Counted from the stretch's first letter, positions 52,959-62,365 are shown. The stretch is DNA of 64,000 nucleotides from Echinicola rosea (GCF_005281475.1 NZ_CP040106.1:2942501-3006500); one strand, 5' to 3'. The notes: generated from the letters alone by a model not told the origin. A program made the numbers and translations.

Positions 52959-54650
52959 ATGGCTAAGATTTTAGCAGCATATTTTAATAGTGCAGCGTCA
53001 AAGGATCGCTATCGTTTAAGATTAGAATCAATTGGAAGGTTTCTTACAAATGAGTTTGCAACCGACCATTCCATAAAATATATTGAAAGCTCCAATGTAT
53101 TTATCGTAATTGTGGGGTTCAATGAGTCTTTGGATATTTCTGAAGATCAAGGTTTATTAGGGTTCTCAAATACGGGGAAATGGTATGATGAAGCTGTTTA
53201 TCCGGATGGCAATTTTTTCATTTATAGGAAGAGCCAAGGAAGTTTAGAGTTGATCTCAGACTTGGCTGGCACACGATCTATATGGTACTATAAAGCAGAT
53301 GAATTTTTCAGCTTTTCATCCATGCAGATTCCTTTAATACTCCTGAAAGGTGATTTTAATTTTAATTCAAAAGTGGTCCCATGGATGATAAGTTCAGGTA
53401 GTCTTGGTCCGGGTTATTCTTGGGATAAAGAATTAAGTCTACTTCCTCGAAATACTTCCTTGAAATTTCATCTTACTACCAGAGAAATTTGTATTACTAA
53501 AATTACAAGGCTATCGGTCTCTTCTATTTCCAACAAGAAATCTTTGCTTAAAAAATTCAATGAAATACTTAGCGAAAGTATTTCTTCTTTAAATATCAGT
53601 CCTCAGCATACTGTCCATTTGCTTTCTGGAGGGTTGGAGAGTAGGCTATTATTGATATTCCTGGCCATTCCTAAAAAACTGAAATGTGTTACTTGGGGAT
53701 CAATCGAAGCAATTAATAGTAAGAAAAGTGATGTGGGAATCGCCAAAAGGTTGACGGATAGGTTTAAATTGGATCACGACATATATACTTTGGATGAGCC
53801 AGCGTTAAAGCCTCAATTTATTTTGGATGAATTCTTGAAATATGGAGAAGGAAGGGTAGACCACATGTATGGTTATTTGGACGGTTTTAAGCTTTGGAAG
53901 TCGTTTGCCAGAAAGAATATTCACACAGTGATTAGGGGAGATCATAATTTTGGCCGGTATAAATCCCCAAGCGAAAAAATGGTAAGGAAGGCAATTGGTT
54001 GTGAGTTTATTTCTGATGTTGAAGACAAAATTTTAATTGAAGCTCGAATTCTTCAAAATGTCCCTGATTGGCTATTAAAGGAAAAGTATGAGAGTAATTT
54101 AGATTACGCAGATAGGATTGGAATCGATTTTAGACATCCTTATATCAACAGCGCATTGAATGACTTAAAACATTGCTTTGTAGAGGTCAATAATCCATTA
54201 ATGAACAATAGGCTTGTAGGATTTTCATTTTCTATACCAAATAATTTTAGCCAAGAAAAAAAAGTTACAAGAGATATCAATGGACGGTTTATAAGAGAAA
54301 TTAGCTATGCTAAGCCCCATTCTTCGGAAAGTTTGAATAGTGTCCTTTCTGGAAGATTTAAAGGGGTGTTACTAGAGATCCTTAAGGGTGCGACAAAAGA
54401 AGATCTTGCGGATATCTGTTTGGATGAGATGTTTATCCAAGGTATTATCAAAGGAATTGAATCTAAGAGTGCAACCCATCACGATAGGGGTGTGTCAAAT
54501 TTTATAAAAAAACTTATTCCGAAACGATTAAAGAAAAGAGGGACAGCCTTTAAGAGAAATAAAGTACCTGAAATTAGGCTGGCATTCAGAGTAGTTATGC
54601 TACTCAATATGGCGAGAAAGATTCGTGGAATAATGAGAAATAACACTTAA
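52959..54650 (+). CDS. Asparagine-synthetase-like protein of the polysaccharide locus
   Basis: This 563-residue protein has the two-domain AsnB layout. The N-terminal glutaminase-like domain starts MAKILAAYFN, so it lacks the Cys2 nucleophile needed for glutamine hydrolysis. The synthetase domain has VHLLSGGLESRLLLIFLA, where the PP-loop SGGxDS reads SGGLES. IRGDHNFGRY and IGIDFRHPYINS follow. Such degenerate AsnB-like proteins are frequent in surface polysaccharide loci, where amidation of uronic acids or peptide linkage is suspected. Activity here is uncertain. Confidence 0.75.
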   Translation: MAKILAAYFNSAASKDRYRLRLESIGRFLTNEFATDHSIKYIESSNVFIVIVGFNESLDISEDQGLLGFSNTGKWYDEAVYPDGNFFIYRKSQGSLELISDLAGTRSIWYYKADEFFSFSSMQIPLILLKGDFNFNSKVVPWMISSGSLGPGYSWDKELSLLPRNTSLKFHLTTREICITKITRLSVSSISNKKSLLKKFNEILSESISSLNISPQHTVHLLSGGLESRLLLIFLAIPKKLKCVTWGSIEAINSKKSDVGIAKRLTDRFKLDHDIYTLDEPALKPQFILDEFLKYGEGRVDHMYGYLDGFKLWKSFARKNIHTVIRGDHNFGRYKSPSEKMVRKAIGCEFISDVEDKILIEARILQNVPDWLLKEKYESNLDYADRIGIDFRHPYINSALNDLKHCFVEVNNPLMNNRLVGFSFSIPNNFSQEKKVTRDINGRFIREISYAKPHSSESLNSVLSGRFKGVLLEILKGATKEDLADICLDEMFIQGIIKGIESKSATHHDRGVSNFIKKLIPKRLKKRGTAFKRNKVPEIRLAFRVVMLLNMARKIRGIMRNNT

Positions 54651-54657
54651 AGAATCC

Positions 54658-55767
54658 TTGAAAGCCTTCTTTATCCTCGATACCCTTGCTAATGCAGGAA
54701 CAGAAAAAAGCTATTTGCAGCTTTTGCCGCAGTTTTCTGAGGACCTAGAAGTTTTTGTAGTGTATTTTTATGCTGATCATTCCCTATTAAGCGATTTTCA
54801 AAACAAGGGAATTAAGACCTGCTATTTAGGGATAAATGGGAAATATGGTTTTTACCATGGAACCAAACGGCTAGTTAAACTAATAAAAGAGGAAAAACCT
54901 GATGTTCTGGTCTCCTCCTTGATGCGTTCCAATTTGATCAGTAGAATGGCTGCTTTTATTTCCGGGGTGCCATTGATCGGGACATTGGTAAATGATAGCT
55001 ATAATCCTATTCGCCTTAAGGAATTTAAAGGAACTGGATATTGGAAATTTAAGTTTTTTTGGCTGTTGGACAAATGGACATCTAGTATTCCGAAATACTG
55101 GATAGCAAATGCCAAATGCCTAATAACATCGCATTCAAAATCGTTGGGCATCGATAGTGCAAAGGCTGATGTAGTTTACAGGGGAAGGAAACTAACTGAG
55201 AAAAAATATAATTGTTATCAAACTATTCATCACTTTGTAGGATGTGGAAGGTTGATATCCCGAAAAGGCTGGACAGAACTCCTCGATGCCTTTCACCTTG
55301 TCCTTCAAAAAAACGCTAACTGCACCTTGACCATTTTTGGTGAAGGGCCTTTACGGAGTAGTTTGGAAGAGAAAATTACCAAGCTAGGACTGGCCGATAA
55401 GGTGTTTTTGCCCGGCAATGTGGCCGAGGTTCAGGAGAAGCTTTTTGATTATGACTGCTTTGTTTTCCCTTCTTGGTACGAAGGGTTTTCGGGAGCCTTA
55501 TTGGAGGCGATGATGGTAGGGATTCCTATTATTGCATCTGACATTCCGATGAACCTAGAGGCCATCACTCCGGATAAAAATGCTTTGACTTTCCCTGTAA
55601 AGGATGCCGAGATGCTGGCAAAACAAATGACCTATGCCATAAACAACCCACAAAAAATGGCTGAAATGGGGCAAAATGCCCGTGAGGAAGCGATCGAACG
55701 ATTTGATATTGAAAAGATTGCTAAAGCATACGAACGGGTTCTGAGGCGGGTTTTAAACCTCACCTAG
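54658..55767 (+). CDS. GT4 family glycosyltransferase
   Basis: The 369-residue GT-B enzyme can only start at TTG 54658, because the frame is closed at 54634 and contains no ATG before the conserved KAFFILDTLANAGTEKSYL. The donor domain has SRKGWTELLDAFHLVLQ, LTIFGEGPLRSSLEEK and FVFPSWYEGFSGALLEAMMV (E-x7-E motif). The last codons and stop (CCTCACCTAG) coincide with a partial copy of the repeat that begins the array downstream. Confidence 0.9.
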   Translation: MKAFFILDTLANAGTEKSYLQLLPQFSEDLEVFVVYFYADHSLLSDFQNKGIKTCYLGINGKYGFYHGTKRLVKLIKEEKPDVLVSSLMRSNLISRMAAFISGVPLIGTLVNDSYNPIRLKEFKGTGYWKFKFFWLLDKWTSSIPKYWIANAKCLITSHSKSLGIDSAKADVVYRGRKLTEKKYNCYQTIHHFVGCGRLISRKGWTELLDAFHLVLQKNANCTLTIFGEGPLRSSLEEKITKLGLADKVFLPGNVAEVQEKLFDYDCFVFPSWYEGFSGALLEAMMVGIPIIASDIPMNLEAITPDKNALTFPVKDAEMLAKQMTYAINNPQKMAEMGQNAREEAIERFDIEKIAKAYERVLRRVLNLT

Positions 55768-55777
55768 CCTCTGATGA

Positions 55778-56610
55778 CCTCACCTATCCTCTCCTGGGAG
55801 GAGAGGGACTGGTTGCGTTGGGTATAGTGGTTTCGATTTTTCAAAAAAGTATGGGAGAGAAGAAGGAAAGCAAGGTATTGATTCCCACTTTTAGGGGGTT
55901 AGGGGGTAAAAGTACCTCACCTATCCTCTCCTGGGAGGAGAGGGACTGGTTGCGTTGGGTATAGTGGTTTCGATTTTTCAAAAAAGTATGGGAGAGAAGA
56001 AGGAGAGCAAGGGTATTGGTTCCCGCTTTTAGGGGGTTAGGGGGTAAAAGTACCTCACCTATCCTCTCCTGGGAGGAGAGGGACTGGTTGCGTTGGGTAT
56101 AGTGGTTTCGATTTTTTTAAGAAGGATGGGAGAGAAGAAGGAGAGCAAGGTATTGGTTCCCGCTTTTAGGGGGTTAGGGGGTAAAAGTACCTCACCTATC
56201 CTCTCCTGGGAGGAGAGGGACTGGTTGCGTTGGGTATAGTGGTTTCGATTTTTCAAAAAAGTATGGGAGAGAAGAAGGAGAGCAAGGGTATTGGTTCCCA
56301 CTTTTAGGGGGTTAGGGGGTAAAAGTACCTCACCTACCCTCTCCTGGGAGGAGAGGGACTGGTTGCGTTGGGTATAGTGGTTCCGATTTTTTAAAAAAGT
56401 ATGGGAGAGAAGAGGGAGAGCAAGGGTATTGATTCCCCCTTTAAGGGGCTAGGGGGTAAAAGTACCTCACCTACGCTCTCCTGAGAGTAGAGGGACTGGT
56501 TGCGTTTGGGTATAGTGGTTTTGATTTTTTAAAGAAGGATGGGAGAGAAGAAGGAGAGCAAGGGTATTGATTCCCCCTTTTAGGGGGGTAGGGGGGTAGG
56601 GGGTAATAAA
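55778..56610. repeat. Six head-to-tail copies of a 137-138-bp repeat
   Basis: Units start with CCTCACCTATCCTCTCC at 55778, 55915, 56052, 56190, 56328 and 56465. Each opens with the hairpin CCTCTCCT-ggg-AGGAGAGG, has a mid-section GGTTGCGTTGGGTATAGTGG, and ends with CCCCCTTTTAGGGGGTTAGGGGG followed by TAAAAGTA. Units 1-5 are nearly identical; unit 6 is more diverged and runs into the DUF559 gene. There are no unique spacers, so this is not a CRISPR array. Confidence 0.9.
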
Positions 56611-56624
56611 AGATAGGGTTTTTT

Positions 56625-56993
56625 ATGCATGAGATGTATTTTGGAGCAAGTACTGAAATTAGACGTCGAGCTAAAGAGTTGAGAAAAATGCTGACGCCTG
56701 CCGAGAAAGTTTTGTGGGAAGAACTCAAGAATAGACAATTAAACCAATTGAAGTTCAGAAGGCAGCATCCAATAAGCAGATTTATTGCAGATTTTTATTG
56801 TCATGAGTGCCAATTGATTATTGAAGTAGATGGAGCGGTACATTCGTCGGCAGAACAGGAGGAAAGGGATGGTGGACGGACTTTTGAATTGGAGGAATTG
56901 GGCTTGAAGGTAATTAGGTTTACAAATAAAGAGGTCTTTTCTGACCTTGATAATGTTTTGCAGAAGATCGTTTCTGCTTGTAGGAATGAATGA
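56625..56993 (+). CDS. DUF559 / Vsr-like endonuclease domain protein embedded in a repeat array
   Basis: This 122-residue protein has RRRAKELRKMLTPAEKVLWE, then KFRRQHPISRFIADFYCHEC and LIIEVDGAVHSSAEQEERDG, and ends with VIRFTNKEVFSDLDNVLQKI. This is the DUF559 PD-(D/E)XK-like core (Asp of IADFYC, Glu and Asp of EVDG) related to the Vsr mismatch endonuclease. It has no fused partner and lies exactly between repeat units 6 and 7. The function of this family is not established; the context suggests a link with the repeats. It is transcribed in the same direction as the polysaccharide genes. Confidence 0.85.
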   Translation: MHEMYFGASTEIRRRAKELRKMLTPAEKVLWEELKNRQLNQLKFRRQHPISRFIADFYCHECQLIIEVDGAVHSSAEQEERDGGRTFELEELGLKVIRFTNKEVFSDLDNVLQKIVSACRNE

Positions 56994-57004
56994 ACCTCTG
57001 ATGA

Positions 57005-57413
57005 CCTCACCTAACCTCTCCTAGGAGGAGAGGGACAGATTGCGTTTGGAATAGCGGTAACGATTTTTCGAAAATGGAAGAGAGCGAAGAATGGGATCAA
57101 GGGTATTAATTCCCCCTTTAAGGGGCTAGGGGGTAAAAGTAACTCACCTACGCTCTCCTGAGAGTAGAGGGACTGGTTGCGTTTGGGTATAGTGGTTTCG
57201 ATTTTTCAAAAAAGGATGGGGGCGAAGAATGGGATCAAGGGTATTGATTCCCCCTTTTAGGGGGATAGGGGGTTGTTAAGACCTCACCTATCCTCTCTTG
57301 GGAGGAGAGGGACTAGATGGGATTAGGCTAGTTGTTTTCAACTATTAAAGGGAGACGAACATGATGGGCAGAGAAGACACTGGATCCCCCTTTAGGGGGA
57401 TCAAGGGGGTAAA
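57005..57413. repeat. Three further units of the 137-bp repeat downstream of the DUF559 gene
   Basis: Units begin at 57005, about 57142 and 57282 with CCTCACCTAACCTCTCC, ACTCACCTACGCTCTCC and CCTCACCTATCCTCTCT. They are more diverged from each other than units 1-5. The last ends with TCCCCCTTTAGGGGGATCAAGGGGG at about 57413, 24 bases before the next glycosyltransferase gene. Confidence 0.85.
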
Positions 57414-57436
57414 AAGAGGGTAAGAATTACTACTGA

Positions 57437-58570
57437 ATGAAAATATTGATCCTAGATACGTCCCCGATCCGGCGAGGGGCACAGGTTTTTGTGGCTGACT
57501 TAGGGAGGCGTTGGAAGGAGATGGGGCATGATGTCCGAAAGGTCTATTTGTACGAAGGTGACAAGAAAGGTAAAAGAGTCTCTTTGGATGAAGGGGACAT
57601 GGTCATGCCGTTTTCGGCCCACAGTTTTTTTGAGAAGTTCCCTACGGTACAGCCTGGACTTTTGAAGCGATTGAGAGAAGTGGTGGAGGAGTTTCAGCCA
57701 GATGTATTGCTGTTGAATGGCTCTAGGACGTTGAAATATGGGGCTTTTTTGAAGCGGAGTGGAAAGACTGATTTGGTGATGGTCAGCAGGATAATTGATA
57801 ATCCTGAATATTGGAATCCTAAGCGCATAACCAAGGCTTATTACAAAAACTGGGTGATTCCTGCATTGGATGGGGCAGTGGGAGTGAGTAGGGCTAGTCT
57901 AGCAGCGATGAAAAGGCATTATGGATTCACCAAGCCAAGTAGGGTCATCCATCGCTGTTTTGATGAAAGAAAATTTATGGATGCTCCAAGGAAGGTGAAG
58001 GCAAGAAGTCAGTTGGGGCTGGACATAAAGGATGAAGTTATTTTATTTTTGGGAAGTTTTTCTGCCCAAAAGAGACCAGATCGGTTTTTGGAAGTTGTGC
58101 AACTGCTCAGCAAGTCTCGCCCAAGGTTAAAAGCGTTGATGGTGGGAGATGGAGCACTCTATCCAAGGTATCAAAAACAGCTGGAAGAGTCCCCTTATAT
58201 TCTGCATTTTGGTTACCAAAGTGATGTGTCCCCTTTTTTGTCTGCTGCGGATATTTTGGTCCTGACCAGTGATACGGAGGGATTGCCGGGGGTCGTGCTG
58301 GAGGCTGCTTATTTTGGAGTACCCGCAGTCAGCACGTTGGTCGGGGGAATTGAGGAGTGCCTTCATGATGAAGTCTCAGGCTATCTGGTGGATGAAGATC
58401 ATATCAATCAATTTTGTGATAAGATCAACCATCTTTTTGATTTTCCAGAAAAACAGAAATTGATGGGGATCCGGGCAAAAAATATTGTCAGTGAAACTTT
58501 CGATTTACAAAAAGCAGCTGGTCATTTTATAGATTTTTTTACTGAAGTGATTAATGATTCCCGACAGTGA
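57437..58570 (+). CDS. GT4 family glycosyltransferase
   Basis: The 377-residue GT-B enzyme has an acceptor domain starting LILDTSPIRRGAQVFVADLG. The donor domain has LFLGSFSAQKRPDRFLEVVQ, LMVGDGALYPRYQKQL and LVLTSDTEGLPGVVLEAAYF (E-x7-E). The gene begins 24 bases after the repeat array and its stop overlaps the next start (GTGA). Confidence 0.9.
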   Translation: MKILILDTSPIRRGAQVFVADLGRRWKEMGHDVRKVYLYEGDKKGKRVSLDEGDMVMPFSAHSFFEKFPTVQPGLLKRLREVVEEFQPDVLLLNGSRTLKYGAFLKRSGKTDLVMVSRIIDNPEYWNPKRITKAYYKNWVIPALDGAVGVSRASLAAMKRHYGFTKPSRVIHRCFDERKFMDAPRKVKARSQLGLDIKDEVILFLGSFSAQKRPDRFLEVVQLLSKSRPRLKALMVGDGALYPRYQKQLEESPYILHFGYQSDVSPFLSAADILVLTSDTEGLPGVVLEAAYFGVPAVSTLVGGIEECLHDEVSGYLVDEDHINQFCDKINHLFDFPEKQKLMGIRAKNIVSETFDLQKAAGHFIDFFTEVINDSRQ

Positions 58571-59697
58571 GTAGTTCCCAAATCCGTATTCTCCACCTGA
58601 TAAAATCCCTAGGGAGGGGAGGTGCCGAGAAGCTGATTCCGGAAACTGCAGCATTGCATAATCAGGAGGAGTACGCTTTTTATTGTCTTTACTTCCACCA
58701 ACGACCGAATAGCCTTATCGATGAATTGGAAGAGGTGGGAGTGGACGTAAGCTACTTTCCATCTTCCAATCTTGCGCTTCCGCTCCAAGTCGGTAAGGTG
58801 GTGGAGTTTGTTGAAAAAAACCATATTGACATCATCCATTGTCATCTGCCTTGGGCGGGAGTGCTGGGCAGATGGGTAGGCAAAAAAACCGGCGCCAAGG
58901 TCGTCTATACCGAGCACAATACGTGGGAAAGGTACCATCCGCTTTCCCGTAGGCTAAATAAGTTGACCTTTGGATGGCAGCAGGGAGTAATTGCGGTTTC
59001 AGGAGAAGTAAGGAAAAGTATTTTAAGATACTATAAACCGACCGTTAAAAGCCCTCAGATCAATACAATAACAAATGCGGTAAATACAGATAAATTCAAA
59101 AAAGATACGGCAGGAAGGGGGCGGATCCGTGATAGCTTTGGAATTCCCCATGATGCTCTCGTGCTTGGGCAAGTGGCCGTTTTCAGGAAGCAAAAAAGGC
59201 TTGATCGCTGGATAGCTTTAGCAAAGGAAATTACCAAATCCCATCCCAATATCCACTTTTTATTGGTCGGTGATGGACCGGAAAGGGAATTGGTAGAAAG
59301 CACTATTGGAACAGGTGGTTTTGCATCGAAAATACACTTAGCAGGAGCGCAAGAAACCGTTATTCCTTATCTTTCCGCCATGGATGTTTATATGATGACA
59401 TCGGAGTTTGAGGGATTGCCAGTGGCAATGCTGGAGGCCATGTCCTGTGGGCTCCCTGTGCTGTGTACTGAGGTTGGGGGAATAGGGGAGGTGATAACCG
59501 ACGGAATAGAGGGGATGCTGTGTCCAAAGGATAATACCGAAAAGCTGCTATTAGGCGCTTCCGTGCTGTTGACCGATCCACAACGATGCCAAGAAATAAG
59601 TAAAATGGCCCGTCAGCGTGTAGTGTCCCAATTTAGCATCCAGCGAATGGTTGGAGGCTTGGAGGAACTTTATCAAAATGTACTAAAACTGAGCTAG
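58567..59697 (+). CDS. GT4 family glycosyltransferase
   Basis: The 376-residue GT-B enzyme starts at GTG 58567, overlapping the previous stop by 4 bases, so the two are translationally coupled. Motifs are HLIKSLGRGGAEKLIPETAA, VYTEHNTWERY, GQVAVFRKQKRLDRWIALAK, LLVGDGPERELVE and MTSEFEGLPVAMLEAMSCGL. It adds a sugar to the lipid-linked intermediate. Confidence 0.9.
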   Translation: MSSSQIRILHLIKSLGRGGAEKLIPETAALHNQEEYAFYCLYFHQRPNSLIDELEEVGVDVSYFPSSNLALPLQVGKVVEFVEKNHIDIIHCHLPWAGVLGRWVGKKTGAKVVYTEHNTWERYHPLSRRLNKLTFGWQQGVIAVSGEVRKSILRYYKPTVKSPQINTITNAVNTDKFKKDTAGRGRIRDSFGIPHDALVLGQVAVFRKQKRLDRWIALAKEITKSHPNIHFLLVGDGPERELVESTIGTGGFASKIHLAGAQETVIPYLSAMDVYMMTSEFEGLPVAMLEAMSCGLPVLCTEVGGIGEVITDGIEGMLCPKDNTEKLLLGASVLLTDPQRCQEISKMARQRVVSQFSIQRMVGGLEELYQNVLKLS

Positions 59698-60021
59698 GCT
59701 TTCAGCCTGCATAGAGATAGCTCACTGTTTACAACCCAAGGTGTTGCCTTGGGTTGAGATGCTATAAGGCTTTAAGCCATTGGTGTATATCAATATAATG
59801 ATGATTGTTAATGGTACAGTTCGGATTTATGGTAATCTTTGACATTCAGACGAATGTAATTTCCCCCTTAAAGAGGAACTCAATTCAGCCCAATGGATCC
59901 CAATGGGCTTTAAATGTGGAGGAATTCCTTGCGCCCTGTATGAGAAAACTAAAGCCTTGGTTCATGATAATTGGAAAATTGTAATGATAGGACATAGCCA
60001 AAAATCAACTATTACCAGTAA
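59698..60021. repeat. Intergenic region with REP-like palindromes
   Basis: CAACCCAAGG-tgttg-CCTTGGGTTG (about 59731-59757) is a perfect palindrome in a sequence style (AGCCTGCATAGAGATAGCTCACTG...) typical of dispersed Bacteroidota repeats. AGCCCA...TGGGCTTT near 59887-59912 forms a second hairpin. No gene is present. Confidence 0.55.
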
Positions 60022-61254
60022 ATGATAGGTGGGGTTATTTTGATCGGGATACTTTATGCCGTGAGCCTGTCGCTTCTCCAGAGGCTGAAGCGAAAGTATA
60101 GGACACTGAGCATCCGTACCATGACCAATCTGTATTGGTATCACATGCTTTTTGCGCTGATATATTATACCTATGCCATTTTCCGGAATTCAGATTCCCA
60201 TGCTTATTATCATGACGCTTCCACGGCTGCAAGCTGGTGGAAGCTTTTTTCCCACGGAACCCATTTTATCGAATGGATAGCGGTGCCCTTTGTGCAGTAC
60301 CTGCATTTCAGCTATGAGATGATGATGGTGCTGTTTGCTTGGACTGGATACATCGGATTCGTTTATTTCTATTTGTTTTTCAGGGAAAATCTACGATTAA
60401 CCATCAAATTTCGTGGATACAATGCTGTTAATTTGTTGATGTTTCTGCCCAATATGCACTTCTGGACGTCCTCATTGGGAAAGGGAAGCCTGATTTTCTG
60501 TGGGATAGGGCTGTTGGTTTTTGGGCTTTCATTACCTGCGAAAAGAAAAGTGTACATTGCTTTGGGAGGGCTGTTGACCTATTTTGTGCGTCCACATATC
60601 TTTTTTGCCATTATGATTGGGATGGGGATGTCATTTATGCTGGGAAGAGAAAAGATGCCCATGTACCAGAAGGTGTTGGTCGCCATCGGTGGGATAGGCA
60701 TATCAGCATTTATTTATGATGAATTATTGGTGTTCCTTCGCTTGGATGAGGACAATGTGCTGGAGAGTTTTATGAACAATACGGCTTTTATTGGCGGGCA
60801 ACTGCAGCATGCAGGCTCGGCGGTGGATATGCAGCGCTATAGCCTGCCTGTAAAGCTGTTTACCTTTTGGTTTAGGCCGTTGTTTTTTGATGCGCCCAAT
60901 TTCCTGGGGATCTTTGTGTCATTGGAGAACCTCCTGTACCTGGCGTTTTTTGTGAAACTCTTCCAAAAAGGATTTTTTAGATTTATCAAACAAGCTTCCG
61001 CAATGGTCAAAATGTCGGCGGTGGTATTTTTGAGCATTTCCTTTTCCATGACCTTCATCATGTCCAACTTGGGCATTATCATCCGCCAAAAAAGCATGAT
61101 CATGTATTTTATGTTTTTTGTCATTGTCGCTTTTCTGGATTGGAAAAAAAACGAGGCCATTAAAAGAAGGATGAAGCGGATCGAGCGAATGAAAAAAAAG
61201 GAGCACTTAAAGGTCCAGAAAAGGAATTACTTTCCTGATCATTTAACAAACTAG
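60022..61254 (+). CDS. Polytopic membrane protein, putative polysaccharide polymerase (EpsG/Wzy-like)
   Basis: The 410-residue protein has about ten membrane segments (e.g. GGVILIGILYAVSLSLL, MMMVLFAWTGYIGFVYFYLF, VYIALGGLLTYFVRPHIFF) and a short positively charged C-terminus. The large loop with FRNSDSHAYYHDAS and the RPH motif resemble EpsG/Wzy-type proteins found in Bacteroidota exopolysaccharide loci. Function is inferred from topology and context only. It is followed 4 bases later by the deacetylase gene. Confidence 0.6.
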   Translation: MIGGVILIGILYAVSLSLLQRLKRKYRTLSIRTMTNLYWYHMLFALIYYTYAIFRNSDSHAYYHDASTAASWWKLFSHGTHFIEWIAVPFVQYLHFSYEMMMVLFAWTGYIGFVYFYLFFRENLRLTIKFRGYNAVNLLMFLPNMHFWTSSLGKGSLIFCGIGLLVFGLSLPAKRKVYIALGGLLTYFVRPHIFFAIMIGMGMSFMLGREKMPMYQKVLVAIGGIGISAFIYDELLVFLRLDEDNVLESFMNNTAFIGGQLQHAGSAVDMQRYSLPVKLFTFWFRPLFFDAPNFLGIFVSLENLLYLAFFVKLFQKGFFRFIKQASAMVKMSAVVFLSISFSMTFIMSNLGIIIRQKSMIMYFMFFVIVAFLDWKKNEAIKRRMKRIERMKKKEHLKVQKRNYFPDHLTN

Positions 61255-61258
61255 CACC

Positions 61259-62242
61259 ATGTCTTTTTTGGTAATATCACTGGATTTTGAACTGCATTGG
61301 GGGATTTTTGATAAAGTTTCCTTGGCGGAGAAAAAGGGAGATTTCATTAGGACAAAAGCCGTCATTCCGAAGGTTTTGGAGGCGTTTGAACGTCATGGCG
61401 TGGCCGCGACTTGGGCTACGGTAGGTATGCTGCTGACTGAAAGTAGCGAGGAATGGGAGCATTATAGTCCCGAATATTTACCTGCCTACCAAAACCCGCA
61501 GCTATCCCCTTACCGGTGGATTGCACAACATGCCTACGATCCAGCAGTTCATAGTGGCTTTTCGTTGGTGAAACAACTATTACAAACCCCCAATCAGGAA
61601 CTGGGAAGCCATACGTTTTCACATTATTATACTTGTGAGCCAGGGCAGGAGTTGGAGCAGTTCAGGTCTGACTTGAAGGTGGCCAGAAGAATTGCCCAGG
61701 AAAAATGTGGAGTGAACCTTAAGTCCTTGGTGTTTCCCCGAAACCAATTTGGCCAGAACAGCCTCAAGGTCTGCAAGGATGAAGGTTTTACCGTGGTCAG
61801 GGTAAATCCTTCCAATTGGTTTTGGAAGGATCCGCAGAATGCGGGGATGATGGATAGGATTTTCAGAACGGGTGATACACTCTTTCCATTGGGAAAATCG
61901 ACTTCTTTTCCTACCAGGGTAGTGCTAGGTAGCAAAGATTCTCCAATCCAATTGCCTGCATCACGTCTTTTAAGACCTTATTCTAAGACCATCAGACCAT
62001 TAAATAAATTACGAATAAACCGGATCATCAGTGAGATGACTTATGCCGCCAAGCACAATTTGGCATATCACTTATGGTGGCATCCGCATAATTTTGGCCA
62101 TGCTCCAGAAGAAAGTATGCGGGAACTCTACCAGTTGCTGGACACTTTCACTAAACTAAAGGACCAATATGGAATGCGCTCTGTTAATATGGGGCAATTG
62201 GCAGCTGAGCTGAAGAGTAAAAAGAGCTTCGGGTTAATTTAA
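61259..62242 (+). CDS. Polysaccharide deacetylase family protein
   Basis: The 327-residue NodB-type (CE4) protein has SLDFELHWGIFDK (Asp for catalysis/metal near 8-10), ATWATVGMLLTES and the metal-binding HTFSHYY (H-x3-H, about 119). YHLWWHPHNFGHAPEES (His near 277) supplies the conserved C-terminal His. There is no signal peptide, so it would act in the cytoplasm, probably on a lipid-linked or nucleotide-linked sugar of the polysaccharide. Confidence 0.85.
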   Translation: MSFLVISLDFELHWGIFDKVSLAEKKGDFIRTKAVIPKVLEAFERHGVAATWATVGMLLTESSEEWEHYSPEYLPAYQNPQLSPYRWIAQHAYDPAVHSGFSLVKQLLQTPNQELGSHTFSHYYTCEPGQELEQFRSDLKVARRIAQEKCGVNLKSLVFPRNQFGQNSLKVCKDEGFTVVRVNPSNWFWKDPQNAGMMDRIFRTGDTLFPLGKSTSFPTRVVLGSKDSPIQLPASRLLRPYSKTIRPLNKLRINRIISEMTYAAKHNLAYHLWWHPHNFGHAPEESMRELYQLLDTFTKLKDQYGMRSVNMGQLAAELKSKKSFGLI

Positions 62243-62365
62243 GTTGGGAAATCAGCACGAGGTTAGTCATTTTAGCCTTAATTTGTGCACGGATCAGTGA
62301 TGTTAGTGGGCAAAAATCTCCCACCATGCAGGCCTGATTGTTTACAGCCAATAAAAGATGATAAA

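Noticed and set aside
56059..56728. Minus-strand open frames in the 137-bp repeats
   Set aside because: Low-complexity translation of repeated DNA; frame changes with the one-base length differences between units.
55768..57436. CRISPR array
   Set aside because: Units are contiguous 137-138-bp repeats with no unique spacers and no cas genes are in the window.
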